A stretch of DNA of 64,000 bases from JACPHD01 sp964526325 (GTDB lineage: Bacteria > Patescibacteriota > Patescibacteriia > Patescibacteriales > GWC2-42-12): assembly GCA_964526325.1 (NCBI GenBank), contig CAZGKM010000002.1, forward strand, positions 1 to 64,000, given 5' to 3'. Position 1 is the first letter of the stretch. Each line of letters begins with the position of its first letter. The notes below the pieces were generated by a model. It was given only the letters and a program-made list of their open reading frames with translations, was not told the DNA's origin and did not search any database. This document shows positions 25,354 through 33,292 of this stretch, piece by piece. Both the position numbers and the translations under genes were made by a program.

Positions 25354-26202
25354 CTATCGTAGATTATTATTAAAATTTTTTTTTGGAATGTTGAATAATT
25401 CGGTATCAATTTCACCTTCTTCGTTGAATTTCAGACGCAATCCTTCTGCGTTGCCAGCCATTTGTATTCCTTTTGGATCCATATTCAATTCGCTCGACAT
25501 AGCCACCGTTACTCTGGGCGCATGACTATTGGCAATCACTACCATGGACTCATCTCCTCTGTCGTTAATTCTTTTTGCCAGTTTTTGCAGACCGGCCTTC
25601 GTCTCTTCCATATATCGTCTAGCCTGAGAATATGTTTCTATTCCCTTGGGGATTTCTTCGTCAGGTGTCAGCATCCAAGCGATTACACCGTCGGCGGCTC
25701 CGAGACTTTTTTGATATTCAGGATCATCTAATTTTTTTCGAAAATCTGGTGTGGAATCAGTCACTGTACCGATACGGCTTTTTACCCCCGGACCGGCCTT
25801 GCGATTTCTTTGTTCGATATCAGCTGAATTATAGGCAGGGTGAAGAATATATATATTCTGATCGGGGACACCATGCTGGATCAACGCTTCTTTTTCAATT
25901 TGCGCCTGTTCCATCGTTCGAGGAGTCTCGGAGTCATATATACGGAACTTTACGGTCTTGAGTATTTCTTCATTTTGTTGTTTGTTACTACCTACTGGCA
26001 CAAATTCTTGCACTTGAGTAATTATTTTTTCTATAGCTTTCTCTACTTGCCTTTTACCCTTCTCTGTCAATTCCCTACTGACATCACTTTTATTGCTCGT
26101 TGTTTCTCCATGTCGTATCAAATAAACAACTAACGTTAGCGAAATCCGCTCTTTTTTCTTTTCCAGGCCTAATGATTCAATCGCATATTTTTCCCCCGCC
26201 AT
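25354..26202 (-). CDS. Histidine phosphatase superfamily protein B
   Basis: 282 residues. RHG at 30-32 (VVYLIRHGETTSNKS), an SETPRTMEQA segment with the conserved Arg, and the second catalytic His in IANSHAPRVTVAM. It is longer than SixA (about 160) and than most RHG phosphatases, with an extra mid-region rich in charged residues. Only two bases before swivel protein 2 and nine after swivel protein 3. A role as dedicated phosphohistidine phosphatase or product phosphatase of the cluster is inferred, not shown. Confidence 0.82.
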   Translation of the reverse strand: MAGEKYAIESLGLEKKKERISLTLVVYLIRHGETTSNKSDVSRELTEKGKRQVEKAIEKIITQVQEFVPVGSNKQQNEEILKTVKFRIYDSETPRTMEQAQIEKEALIQHGVPDQNIYILHPAYNSADIEQRNRKAGPGVKSRIGTVTDSTPDFRKKLDDPEYQKSLGAADGVIAWMLTPDEEIPKGIETYSQARRYMEETKAGLQKLAKRINDRGDESMVVIANSHAPRVTVAMSSELNMDPKGIQMAGNAEGLRLKFNEEGEIDTELFNIPKKNFNNNLR

Positions 26203-26211
26203 AGTTTTTAT

Positions 26212-27714
26212 TTAAATTATTTTATTAATAATGCCTCTGCTCATATCCATTTCGATGTGGTCACCGTCTTTAAAAACAGATGTTGCGATTTTCGTCCCGA
26301 CGATACATGGTTTTAAAAATTCACGAGAAAGTAACGCGGCATGGCTCGTTATCCCGCCTTCATCCGTTACCACGCCACGCGCTTTTTTAATCAAAAAAAC
26401 AGCGTCGGGCGTAGTCATAGTCGTTATGATAATATCTTCTTTTTTTACATCTCTCTTCTTGTTTTTAATTAAAATTATTTTTGCACGACCTCTTATAATT
26501 TTTTCGTCATTTGGGCGGCTGGCTACGGTACCTGCCACAAAATTTAAATTCTTGGTATTTTTATGCGTAAAAATTCCAAATTTTTGGAATCTTTTGTGCG
26601 CATCATTTCCGCTCATAAATATTGGCTTTTTGCCAAAAATTCCCTCATAAAGTAAATATGAGCGACTTCTAATCTTATATAATTTAGCTATCTTTTGCGG
26701 GGTGTCAATAAATGATTCAATTTCCCCTATATCAAAATACTTCAGCGCCATATATTCTACTGATATTTTTTTGGCAAAAGCTTCAAGAAACTGTCTAAAA
26801 ACCCAATGCAACTTAGAGGTAACATATTTGCGGTCATCCTGAAGAATATACATACCTTGAAATGCCTCTACTTGCCTTATGACATCATCCGTCAAGCTAT
26901 GCCGTTTTATCAAATACTTAATCTTTTTATTTTTTTCGTCTTCATATTTCTGAAGAGTATAAATTACTTTTTCAATTTCTTTTTTTGTTTTACTCCCCAC
27001 ATTTTCTTCAATTATTTTTCTATAATGCCGGGCATCCCAATATTCGTTTGCGTCATAAGAAACCGGCATCCAGCCGTATATTTTCGATAACATTTGCGAA
27101 ATATTTTCAATATCAAATTTATTTTTTTTATTAAGTTTCTTCAATGTGGCTATACATATATCCAACTCTTCTTTTAACGCCCAGGATTTTTTTATCGGCC
27201 CGATTAAATCATTGATAACTTTTTGATCGGTTATATATTTTTTAAGCGTTGTTTCCAGGTCATTTTTTATATATTCGGATCCGACAAAATATATAGGCGG
27301 ACTAACAACATTGTAATCGATCCACCTTGACTTGATTCGCTTATAAAGTTTTATAAAGCCTGCTGTATTTTTTGGTAACGTTTTATTTTCAAGCTCATTT
27401 ATTAACTCAAGAAGTTCGATTTCGGCTTTTTTATGTTTTTGTTGGAGCTGCTTAAAAAATTGCTTTTTTTTCTTTATTTTTTTAACGATAAAATTCCCGA
27501 ATCTATCCCAGTCAGCTTGATTATATACGGCAAAAACATCTCCGGAAGGTGTAAAAAAATTAACATAGAATTGAATACCTACTCCATAGGTATCAGCAAC
27601 TCGCTTGTCAGTAATTGCGCTCACATTCCAGGAAGCCGGGATGGGAAGATATTTTCTCGATCTCTTTAAATGGTAATGATTAGGCAAATTTTGTTTTTTT
27701 TCATTTATTAGCAT
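26212..27714 (-). CDS. Phosphohistidine swivel-domain protein 3 (500 aa)
   Basis: 500 residues. The N-terminal region (1 to about 385) is helical, with YGWMP near 208-215, ARHYRKI and an RSRSYLLYEGIFGKKP segment; the last of these recalls the linker seen before swivel domains in PEP-utilising enzymes. The swivel domain (about 395-500) has GTVASRP ... IIRGRAKIIL, IITTMTTPDAVFL, TDEGGITSHAALLSRE with His at about 458, and DGDHIEMDMSRGII. It is the most diverged of the five. Nine bases separate it from phosphatase B. Confidence 0.85.
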   Translation of the reverse strand: MLINEKKQNLPNHYHLKRSRKYLPIPASWNVSAITDKRVADTYGVGIQFYVNFFTPSGDVFAVYNQADWDRFGNFIVKKIKKKKQFFKQLQQKHKKAEIELLELINELENKTLPKNTAGFIKLYKRIKSRWIDYNVVSPPIYFVGSEYIKNDLETTLKKYITDQKVINDLIGPIKKSWALKEELDICIATLKKLNKKNKFDIENISQMLSKIYGWMPVSYDANEYWDARHYRKIIEENVGSKTKKEIEKVIYTLQKYEDEKNKKIKYLIKRHSLTDDVIRQVEAFQGMYILQDDRKYVTSKLHWVFRQFLEAFAKKISVEYMALKYFDIGEIESFIDTPQKIAKLYKIRSRSYLLYEGIFGKKPIFMSGNDAHKRFQKFGIFTHKNTKNLNFVAGTVASRPNDEKIIRGRAKIILIKNKKRDVKKEDIIITTMTTPDAVFLIKKARGVVTDEGGITSHAALLSREFLKPCIVGTKIATSVFKDGDHIEMDMSRGIINKII

Positions 27715-27807
27715 GTTTTTAGTTATATCGTTTAGCCAAATTTTAAGCGTTTTTTATACTTTTTACCACCTCTTTATACGCATCCATATTATTAGGCTAT
27801 GTAACTT

Positions 27808-28596
27808 TTATTGTGCTTCCTCTGTTTTTAATCTAGCCTTTATCATTACATAAACGGGAGTTTCTTCATATTCTTCCCAAAAATCTTGACCTAATTCTTT
27901 TTTGCCTTCTCCAGAAATTTCGCTATTAATCCACTCTATTTCAAAACCCGCTTCCTTAAAAATTTTTTCGTAAGTTTCTTTGGTCCAGTAATAATTAGTG
28001 AATTCTCCCAGCTTTTTATTTTTAAAATCTTTAAGCTCAATTTTTACTTCACTGCCTTCCTCGCCTGTTGTTGGCGTCATTTTTACGCCATAAGAATCCG
28101 AGCCTTTCATTCTTTCCGGGTTGGCGATGGAAGCATAAAAAAATCCGCCGCTTTCTAAATTATTTTTAACGCCAGAGATTATTTTCCTCATCATTTCTTC
28201 GGAATCGGAATAATGAAGCGCCATAGCTCCGGTAATAACATCAAACTTTCCTTTTATTGGTAGATTAGCTATATCACCAATGGCATATTCTATCGACCTA
28301 TCTGAATTTATTCTTTTTTCTTCCACCGCCGCTTTACTTATTAACTTCTCTGAAATATCAACGCCAACTACTTCTTCCGCACCCAAATCTCTTAACAATC
28401 TGCTGGAAACTCCCTCGCCGCAAGCCAAATCCAAGGCTCTTTTTCCTTTTAAATCGCCTAGCAATTTAACCCAAGTATAATCAGAGGTATATTTTCTTAA
28501 TTCCCTTTTAGTCGCCTGCTCGTACCCATCGACTATTTTACTGTATTCTTGTTTGACTTTTTCAGTCGACGGCTTAATTATTTCTATATTTTCCAT
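27808..28596 (-). CDS. Class I SAM-dependent methyltransferase
   Basis: 262 residues. Motif I ALDLACGEG (54-62), the acidic loop GVDISEKLI, motif II-like YAIGDIANLP, and FDVITGAMALHYSD: a Rossmann methyltransferase of the UbiE/small-molecule type. No DNA- or protein-specific targeting motif is seen. It lies inside the phosphotransfer cluster, 11 bases after swivel protein 4 and 93 bases before swivel protein 3, which suggests that it modifies the same substrate (inference). A small-molecule target is more likely than rRNA. Confidence 0.88.
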   Translation of the reverse strand: MENIEIIKPSTEKVKQEYSKIVDGYEQATKRELRKYTSDYTWVKLLGDLKGKRALDLACGEGVSSRLLRDLGAEEVVGVDISEKLISKAAVEEKRINSDRSIEYAIGDIANLPIKGKFDVITGAMALHYSDSEEMMRKIISGVKNNLESGGFFYASIANPERMKGSDSYGVKMTPTTGEEGSEVKIELKDFKNKKLGEFTNYYWTKETYEKIFKEAGFEIEWINSEISGEGKKELGQDFWEEYEETPVYVMIKARLKTEEAQ

Positions 28597-28607
28597 AAAT
28601 TATTAAT

Positions 28608-29687
28608 TTACTTGATTATTTTTACCACTCCTTTATCCGCATCCACTTCCACTAAATCACCATTATGCAAAACTTTAGTAGCGATTTTTGTGCCAATAAC
28701 GCATGGCTTCTTTAATTCCCGTGCAACTATGGCTGCATGAGAAAGCAACCCTCCGCCGTCAGTTACAATGGCCGCTGCTTTTTTCATTAATAATAAATAA
28801 TTAGGATTAGTCATACCGGTTACCAGTATTTCTCCGCTCTTAATGGTTGCACCATAATAATCTAAAATTACTTTGCATCTTCCTTTAACTTTCCCCTTAA
28901 ACGCCGACGCTCCTTTTAATATCTTTTTTTCAGAATCGTTAAGCCAAATTTTTTCAATTCTATCCGTATCTATGGCCGATAAAAAATAAATTTTCTTCTT
29001 AGTAAAATAGACCGAACTTCTTTTATGTCTTAAAAATAATTGCCTTTCATCCGGTATCTTTACATTTTCAATAAAATTCAATAATTCATCCTGAGTCATC
29101 ATTAAAATATTTTCTTTAGCATATCCAGTCTGCTCAGAAATTAATTTAGCAACCTTGGCAAATATTATCGCGTTATTCTGATAAAATGACTCGGAATATT
29201 TTCGTGCATTTGCCAATATTTTTTTAGTTTTTTTATCCAATTCATCGTACATAACATCAAACACGACTTTAGTTGCAACATTATATGCTCCAAATATTTC
29301 ATATAAAGGATTAAACAATTTTAATTTTTTTATAAAATTATTTGGGGATTGACTAATTACTGACATTATCTCGCCAGCAACTTGTTTAAAATCTTTAGCC
29401 ATCTCACCCGCATAATTATTTTTTTTTAATTTTTCACCCACATGTTTACCTAAGGCTTGATATTCATTTTCTGGCAATCTGATCGTAGCAATACCTTTTT
29501 TATAATCAATAAAAAAACTAGAAAAAGACAAACCGAATATTCTTTCTAAACCATTAAAATAAACCCTATAGGAATTATAAACTTCAAGCAAAGGAAATGA
29601 TCCGCTCCAATCAACGTGCCAATCAATGTCATGTATTTTTTTTATTAACTTATTATTTTTTAATTTTGATTTTCTTCCTATTATCAT
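28608..29687 (-). CDS. Phosphohistidine swivel-domain protein 4 (359 aa)
   Basis: 359 residues. N-terminal helical region with WHVDWSGSFPLLEVYNSY and a KENILMMTQDELLNFI linker motif that recurs in PEP-utilising enzymes. Swivel domain about 245-357: GASAFKGKVKGRCKVIL, GEILVTGMTNPNYL, TDGGGLLSHAAIVARE with His at about 317, and NGDLVEVDADKGVVKI. Its start overlaps the end of swivel protein 5 by four bases (ATGA type), so translation is coupled. The last 45 residues are nearly identical to those of swivel protein 5. Confidence 0.85.
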   Translation of the reverse strand: MIIGRKSKLKNNKLIKKIHDIDWHVDWSGSFPLLEVYNSYRVYFNGLERIFGLSFSSFFIDYKKGIATIRLPENEYQALGKHVGEKLKKNNYAGEMAKDFKQVAGEIMSVISQSPNNFIKKLKLFNPLYEIFGAYNVATKVVFDVMYDELDKKTKKILANARKYSESFYQNNAIIFAKVAKLISEQTGYAKENILMMTQDELLNFIENVKIPDERQLFLRHKRSSVYFTKKKIYFLSAIDTDRIEKIWLNDSEKKILKGASAFKGKVKGRCKVILDYYGATIKSGEILVTGMTNPNYLLLMKKAAAIVTDGGGLLSHAAIVARELKKPCVIGTKIATKVLHNGDLVEVDADKGVVKIIK

Positions 29688-30721
29688 AATTTTAATATTT
29701 TAACTACCCCCTTATCTGCATCCACCTCCACTAAATCACCGTCATGCAAAACTTTAGTGGCGATTTTTGTGCCGATGACACAAGGCTTCTTAAGTTCGCG
29801 CGCCACAATAGCCGCATGACATAACATGCCGCCCTCATTAGTTATAATCGCCTTAGACTTTACTATCGCGGGTAGAAAATCTGGCGAGGTCATTTCGGCT
29901 ACAAGAATTTCATTATTTTTTAAATTACCTATATCTTTTTTCTCAATTACCAATCTAACTTTACCCCGAACTGGCGATATTTTTAATACACCTACGCCTT
30001 TTAAGTTAATAATTTTATTTGATTTTATTTCTTTTTCCAATTTAATCTTTTTTCTGACTAATTCTTTCATAAGATCTTTTTCTAAAAAAATCTTACCGTT
30101 AAACAAGCCAAAGCCTTTTAATCTATTTTTTATCTCTCTCAATTTTTTCAGTGGTAAGCTATGCTTGTCGATTAAAACCGCTTCTTCGGGAGTTACAACA
30201 TATTTATATCGTGAAAAGTCGGGATAATTTTTCTGCCAATATGAGAAAAATACTTCATCCATTTTATCGGAAAATTTTTCTCCCCCTTGCCGTAATACAA
30301 TAGCTTTTTCTTTTAAATCTTCTTTAACGCCCTTGAGGTCGGGAATATAAAATATGATGGACATAGCCGACCACCAGCGGATGACACAATTATAATATTT
30401 TTTAAATTCTTTAATATTTTTTATCTGCCGACCGGTCGTTATAAACGGCCTTAAAAATTTCCATTCCTTATCCAGAGTAGCACTTAATTTATCCAAAAAT
30501 TTTTTATCACTCTGTGTTTTAGTTTTTATTTTTTTAAAAATAATTTTAAACTCATCGTTATTATGCCAAATATAAGTACGATTGCCATTTTTTTTTAAAA
30601 AAAGCGAGTCTTTTAATTTATAATTAAGCCACTTACGAAAACTAAGTTGATTGGACTTATAAAACATGAAAAAATAAAAAAGTGAACGTTCGCGCGAGAA
30701 ATGTAAAGTTAATTTTGTCAT
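29684..30721 (-). CDS. Phosphohistidine swivel-domain protein 5 (345 aa), first gene of the cluster
   Basis: 345 residues. The N-terminal part is basic and helical (FRKWLNYKLKDSLFLKKN, WWSAMSIIFYIPDL) without a recognised family; YVVTPEEAVLI resembles the linker motif before swivel domains. Swivel domain about 228-343: GVGVLKISPVRGKVRLV, NEILVAEMTSPDFLP, TNEGGMLCHAAIVARE with His at about 302, and DGDLVEVDADKGVVKI. A sigma-70-like promoter lies 38-66 bases upstream, and this gene overlaps the next by four bases. Confidence 0.85.
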   Translation of the reverse strand: MTKLTLHFSRERSLFYFFMFYKSNQLSFRKWLNYKLKDSLFLKKNGNRTYIWHNNDEFKIIFKKIKTKTQSDKKFLDKLSATLDKEWKFLRPFITTGRQIKNIKEFKKYYNCVIRWWSAMSIIFYIPDLKGVKEDLKEKAIVLRQGGEKFSDKMDEVFFSYWQKNYPDFSRYKYVVTPEEAVLIDKHSLPLKKLREIKNRLKGFGLFNGKIFLEKDLMKELVRKKIKLEKEIKSNKIINLKGVGVLKISPVRGKVRLVIEKKDIGNLKNNEILVAEMTSPDFLPAIVKSKAIITNEGGMLCHAAIVARELKKPCVIGTKIATKVLHDGDLVEVDADKGVVKILKL

Positions 30722-30758
30722 TTTATCTTAAATTTTATCATTATAAAAATAAAGTTTC

Positions 30759-30787
30759 TTTATATTTTCCCTAAAAAATTTGCCCAA
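30759..30787 (-). promoter_or_regulatory. Candidate promoter of the phosphotransfer cluster
   Basis: On the minus strand, TTGGGC (30787-30782), a 17-base spacer and TATAAA (30764-30759), giving a leader of about 30 bases before the ATG at 30721. Match to consensus is moderate. A second TATAAT word lies at 30745-30740 without a good -35 box. Confidence 0.4.
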
Positions 30788-30858
30788 TTATTTTTCGCTT
30801 TTTGGCCGATAATTTAATTGATTTCATTCTTTCTTTAAGCTATCTTTTATTTAATTTT

Positions 30859-31359
30859 TTACATCATCCCCTTAATCCGATCGAGCAGCCCGGGTAAAAG
30901 CGGCATGATAACCTTAGCGTAATTGATTAAAAACGGCGCTACTTTTAAATTATTAAGCCAGACGCTAAAAATAGTTTGTGAAATAAACAATAAAACCAAG
31001 CCTAAAACCAAACCGCCTTCTATAAAACCAAGAACCGCGCCGGCTAACCGGTTAATTGTTTTTAAAAATGGAATAATAGAAATTAGGTCAAAAGTCCGGT
31101 CAATCAAAATAAAAATAAAACCTATCAGCCGGTTGATTAATGTAAACAAGACAAAAAAAGTAATTATTTTTCCTGATAATTCATGGCCGAAAAATAAATT
31201 TTTTATCCAGCCGAAAACATCTAAATAAAAAATAAGCGTCAGCCACAAGCCGCCGACCATGCCGAATAGAGAACCGACTGTTCTGATTAAGCCGAAAAAT
31301 AAACCATAAAAAATAAACCCGGCTAAAATTAAAAGAATAATTATGTCAAGAATTAGCAT
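30859..31359 (-). CDS. CvpA-like small membrane protein
   Basis: 166 residues with four hydrophobic helices. The first (LILDIIILLILAGFIFYGLFFGLIRTVGSLFGMVGGLW, in part) has the CvpA/colicin-V-production pattern, in which a Gly-rich first helix pair is followed by loops and a second pair (AGAVLGFIEGGLVLGLVLLFI). In other bacteria CvpA homologues support envelope maintenance. It starts 13 bases after metG ends and is probably co-transcribed with it. Confidence 0.75.
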   Translation of the reverse strand: MLILDIIILLILAGFIFYGLFFGLIRTVGSLFGMVGGLWLTLIFYLDVFGWIKNLFFGHELSGKIITFFVLFTLINRLIGFIFILIDRTFDLISIIPFLKTINRLAGAVLGFIEGGLVLGLVLLFISQTIFSVWLNNLKVAPFLINYAKVIMPLLPGLLDRIKGMM

Positions 31360-31372
31360 ATTGTTGCTTTAT

Positions 31373-32803
31373 TTATATTCTTGGAAATAACTGATCGCCT
31401 TTTTTAATTTGTTTGGCGCTAAACTGCTTAATAATTTTTTCGGCTATTATCGGCATAAACGGCTTTAATAAGCAAGCTACGTTTAATAAATCTTGCGCTA
31501 ACGGCTCTAAAATATTTTTTATTTCTTTCTTATCTTTAATTTTCCACGGCTTTTTTTCGCTTAAAATTTCATCGGCGGTCCGCAATTTATGCCAAAGACA
31601 TTTTAATGCTTCGTCAAATTTAAAATCTTGCATATAAGCTTCATGGGCTTTTGCTAACTTTCTATCGCTACCGACACGTAAATTTAATTCAATCTTATTT
31701 GTTTCCAATAAATTTGAAACCCGCGCCGTTAAATTACCTAAACCATTAGCCAAATCGGCATTATATTTATCGTCAAATTTTTCCCAGCCGATATCGCCGT
31801 CTTGGCCGAAAACAGCGGCGCTCATTATTAAATAACGAGTGGCGTCGACTCCATACTTTTTTATTAAATCTCGGGGCGCGATCGCGTTGCCTAAAGATTT
31901 GCTCATTTTCTGTTCGTTAACTTGGAAATAGCCGTGAACAAATATTGTTTCGGGCAAAGGCAAATTTAATGACAATAACATAGCCGGCCAAATGGTTGAA
32001 TGCACGCGTAAAATATCTTTACTCATAAGCTGCACCGATGCCGGCCAAAACTTCATATTACCCCCTTTTTTAAAGGGGGTAGTGCCGTCCCAGCCCAAAC
32101 CGGTTAAGTAGTTTAAAAAAGCATCGGCCCAGACATAAACCGTGTGCGGCTTATCCCAGGGAATCGGTATGCCCCAATTAACGTTTTTGCGGGAAAATGA
32201 TATATCGGACAATCCTTCTTTTTCGTAAAAGCTGATAATTTCATTTTTACGCACGTCCGGCAGAATTTTTAATTTATCTTTTTTTATCAGCCTTAACAAT
32301 TCATCCTGATATTTTGAAAGTTTAAAATTATAGCATTCTTCGCTCATTTTTTCCGGAACGGTTTTATGGTCAGGGCATTCGCCATTAACTAAATCCCGCT
32401 CATTTTTATATTGTTCGCAGCCGCGGCAATACAAACCTTCATATTTGCCTAAATAAATATCGCCTTTATCGCACATAGACTGCAAAGCATTTTGCACGGC
32501 TGTCATATGGGCTTGGTCCGTAGTTCTTAAAAAATTATCATTGGAAATATTTAAATCTTTCCAGGCTCGTTTAAAAGCATCCGCAATTTCGTCGGCATAT
32601 TGCTTCGGCGCCAATTTCATTTCTTTGGCCTTAGCTTCAATTTTTGCTCCATGCTCGTCCGTACCGGTCAAAAAGAAAGTTTCATTGCCGATTAAGCGAT
32701 GCCAGCGCGCCAAAACATCGGCCGCCACTGTTGTATAAGTATGGCCGATATGCGGTACATCGTTAACGTAATAAACCGGCGTTGTTATGTAGAATTTTTT
32801 CAT
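31373..32803 (-). CDS. metG: Methionyl-tRNA synthetase
   Basis: 476 residues, class I synthetase. HIGH at 18-21 (PHIGH), the KMSKS loop (EQKMSKSLGNAIAP), zinc-knuckle ligands CRGC and CPDH, and the WPAMLL core helix. It is the short form without the C-terminal tRNA-binding (EMAP-like) domain. A TTPFKKGG insert in the loop after YLTGLGWDG is encoded by a perfect 21-base palindrome (32060-32080) that looks like a mobile intergenic repeat. Followed closely by the cvpA-like gene. Confidence 0.96.
   Translation of the reverse strand: MKKFYITTPVYYVNDVPHIGHTYTTVAADVLARWHRLIGNETFFLTGTDEHGAKIEAKAKEMKLAPKQYADEIADAFKRAWKDLNISNDNFLRTTDQAHMTAVQNALQSMCDKGDIYLGKYEGLYCRGCEQYKNERDLVNGECPDHKTVPEKMSEECYNFKLSKYQDELLRLIKKDKLKILPDVRKNEIISFYEKEGLSDISFSRKNVNWGIPIPWDKPHTVYVWADAFLNYLTGLGWDGTTPFKKGGNMKFWPASVQLMSKDILRVHSTIWPAMLLSLNLPLPETIFVHGYFQVNEQKMSKSLGNAIAPRDLIKKYGVDATRYLIMSAAVFGQDGDIGWEKFDDKYNADLANGLGNLTARVSNLLETNKIELNLRVGSDRKLAKAHEAYMQDFKFDEALKCLWHKLRTADEILSEKKPWKIKDKKEIKNILEPLAQDLLNVACLLKPFMPIIAEKIIKQFSAKQIKKGDQLFPRI
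32060..32080. repeat. Perfect palindrome inside the metG coding sequence
   Basis: ACCCCCTTT TTT AAAGGGGGT, 9-bp arms with a three-base centre, in frame within a surface loop of MetRS. Confidence 0.75.
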
Positions 32804-32846
32804 ATAGACACTAACTTAACGAATAAATACTAAATAAACGAATGTA

Positions 32847-33248
32847 TTATTTAATTTTTCTTTCGTTAGTTAAAATTATTCTTTTTATATATAATTTTAG
32901 GCTTCTAAAATTTACAAAAATACCCAACTCAAAATCGCTAACTTTTAAATAACTATAAATCTGATCAATAAAATTTTTTGGAATAATATCTACCGCCTTA
33001 ATTTCTAAAATAATTTTATTTTCAATCACAAAATCTGGCCTATATACTCCTAATTTTCTACCAGTTAATTTTGATATTATATTAAAACTAGCTTCTCTTT
33101 TATATTTAATATTACTCGCTACCAAAAACTCTTCAATTATATTGCAATAAACTTTTTCTTTATGCCCTGGACCATAAATTTTTCTAGTTTTTATTAAAAT
33201 TCCTTGAACTTTATAACTTAAATCTTTGAATAATATTTTATCCTCCAT
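32847..33248 (-). CDS. GxxExxY-family protein
   Basis: 133 residues. The family name motif appears in variant form as GPGHKEKVY, followed by the nuclease-like pattern YRPDFVIENKIILEIKAVD (D ... E-x-K spacing), then FIDQIYSYLK and the LGIFVNFRS end motif. The D/ExK arrangement suggests a restriction-nuclease-like fold, but family activity is unproven. The Gly and Tyr of the motif are retained, while the central residue is Lys-Glu shifted by one. It is a single gene between rsmI and metG with no obvious partner. Confidence 0.88.
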   Translation of the reverse strand: MEDKILFKDLSYKVQGILIKTRKIYGPGHKEKVYCNIIEEFLVASNIKYKREASFNIISKLTGRKLGVYRPDFVIENKIILEIKAVDIIPKNFIDQIYSYLKVSDFELGIFVNFRSLKLYIKRIILTNERKIK

Positions 33249-33292
33249 AAATTATTTTCGTTTAATTCGTTTTATATTCGTTTCTTTTGTGT

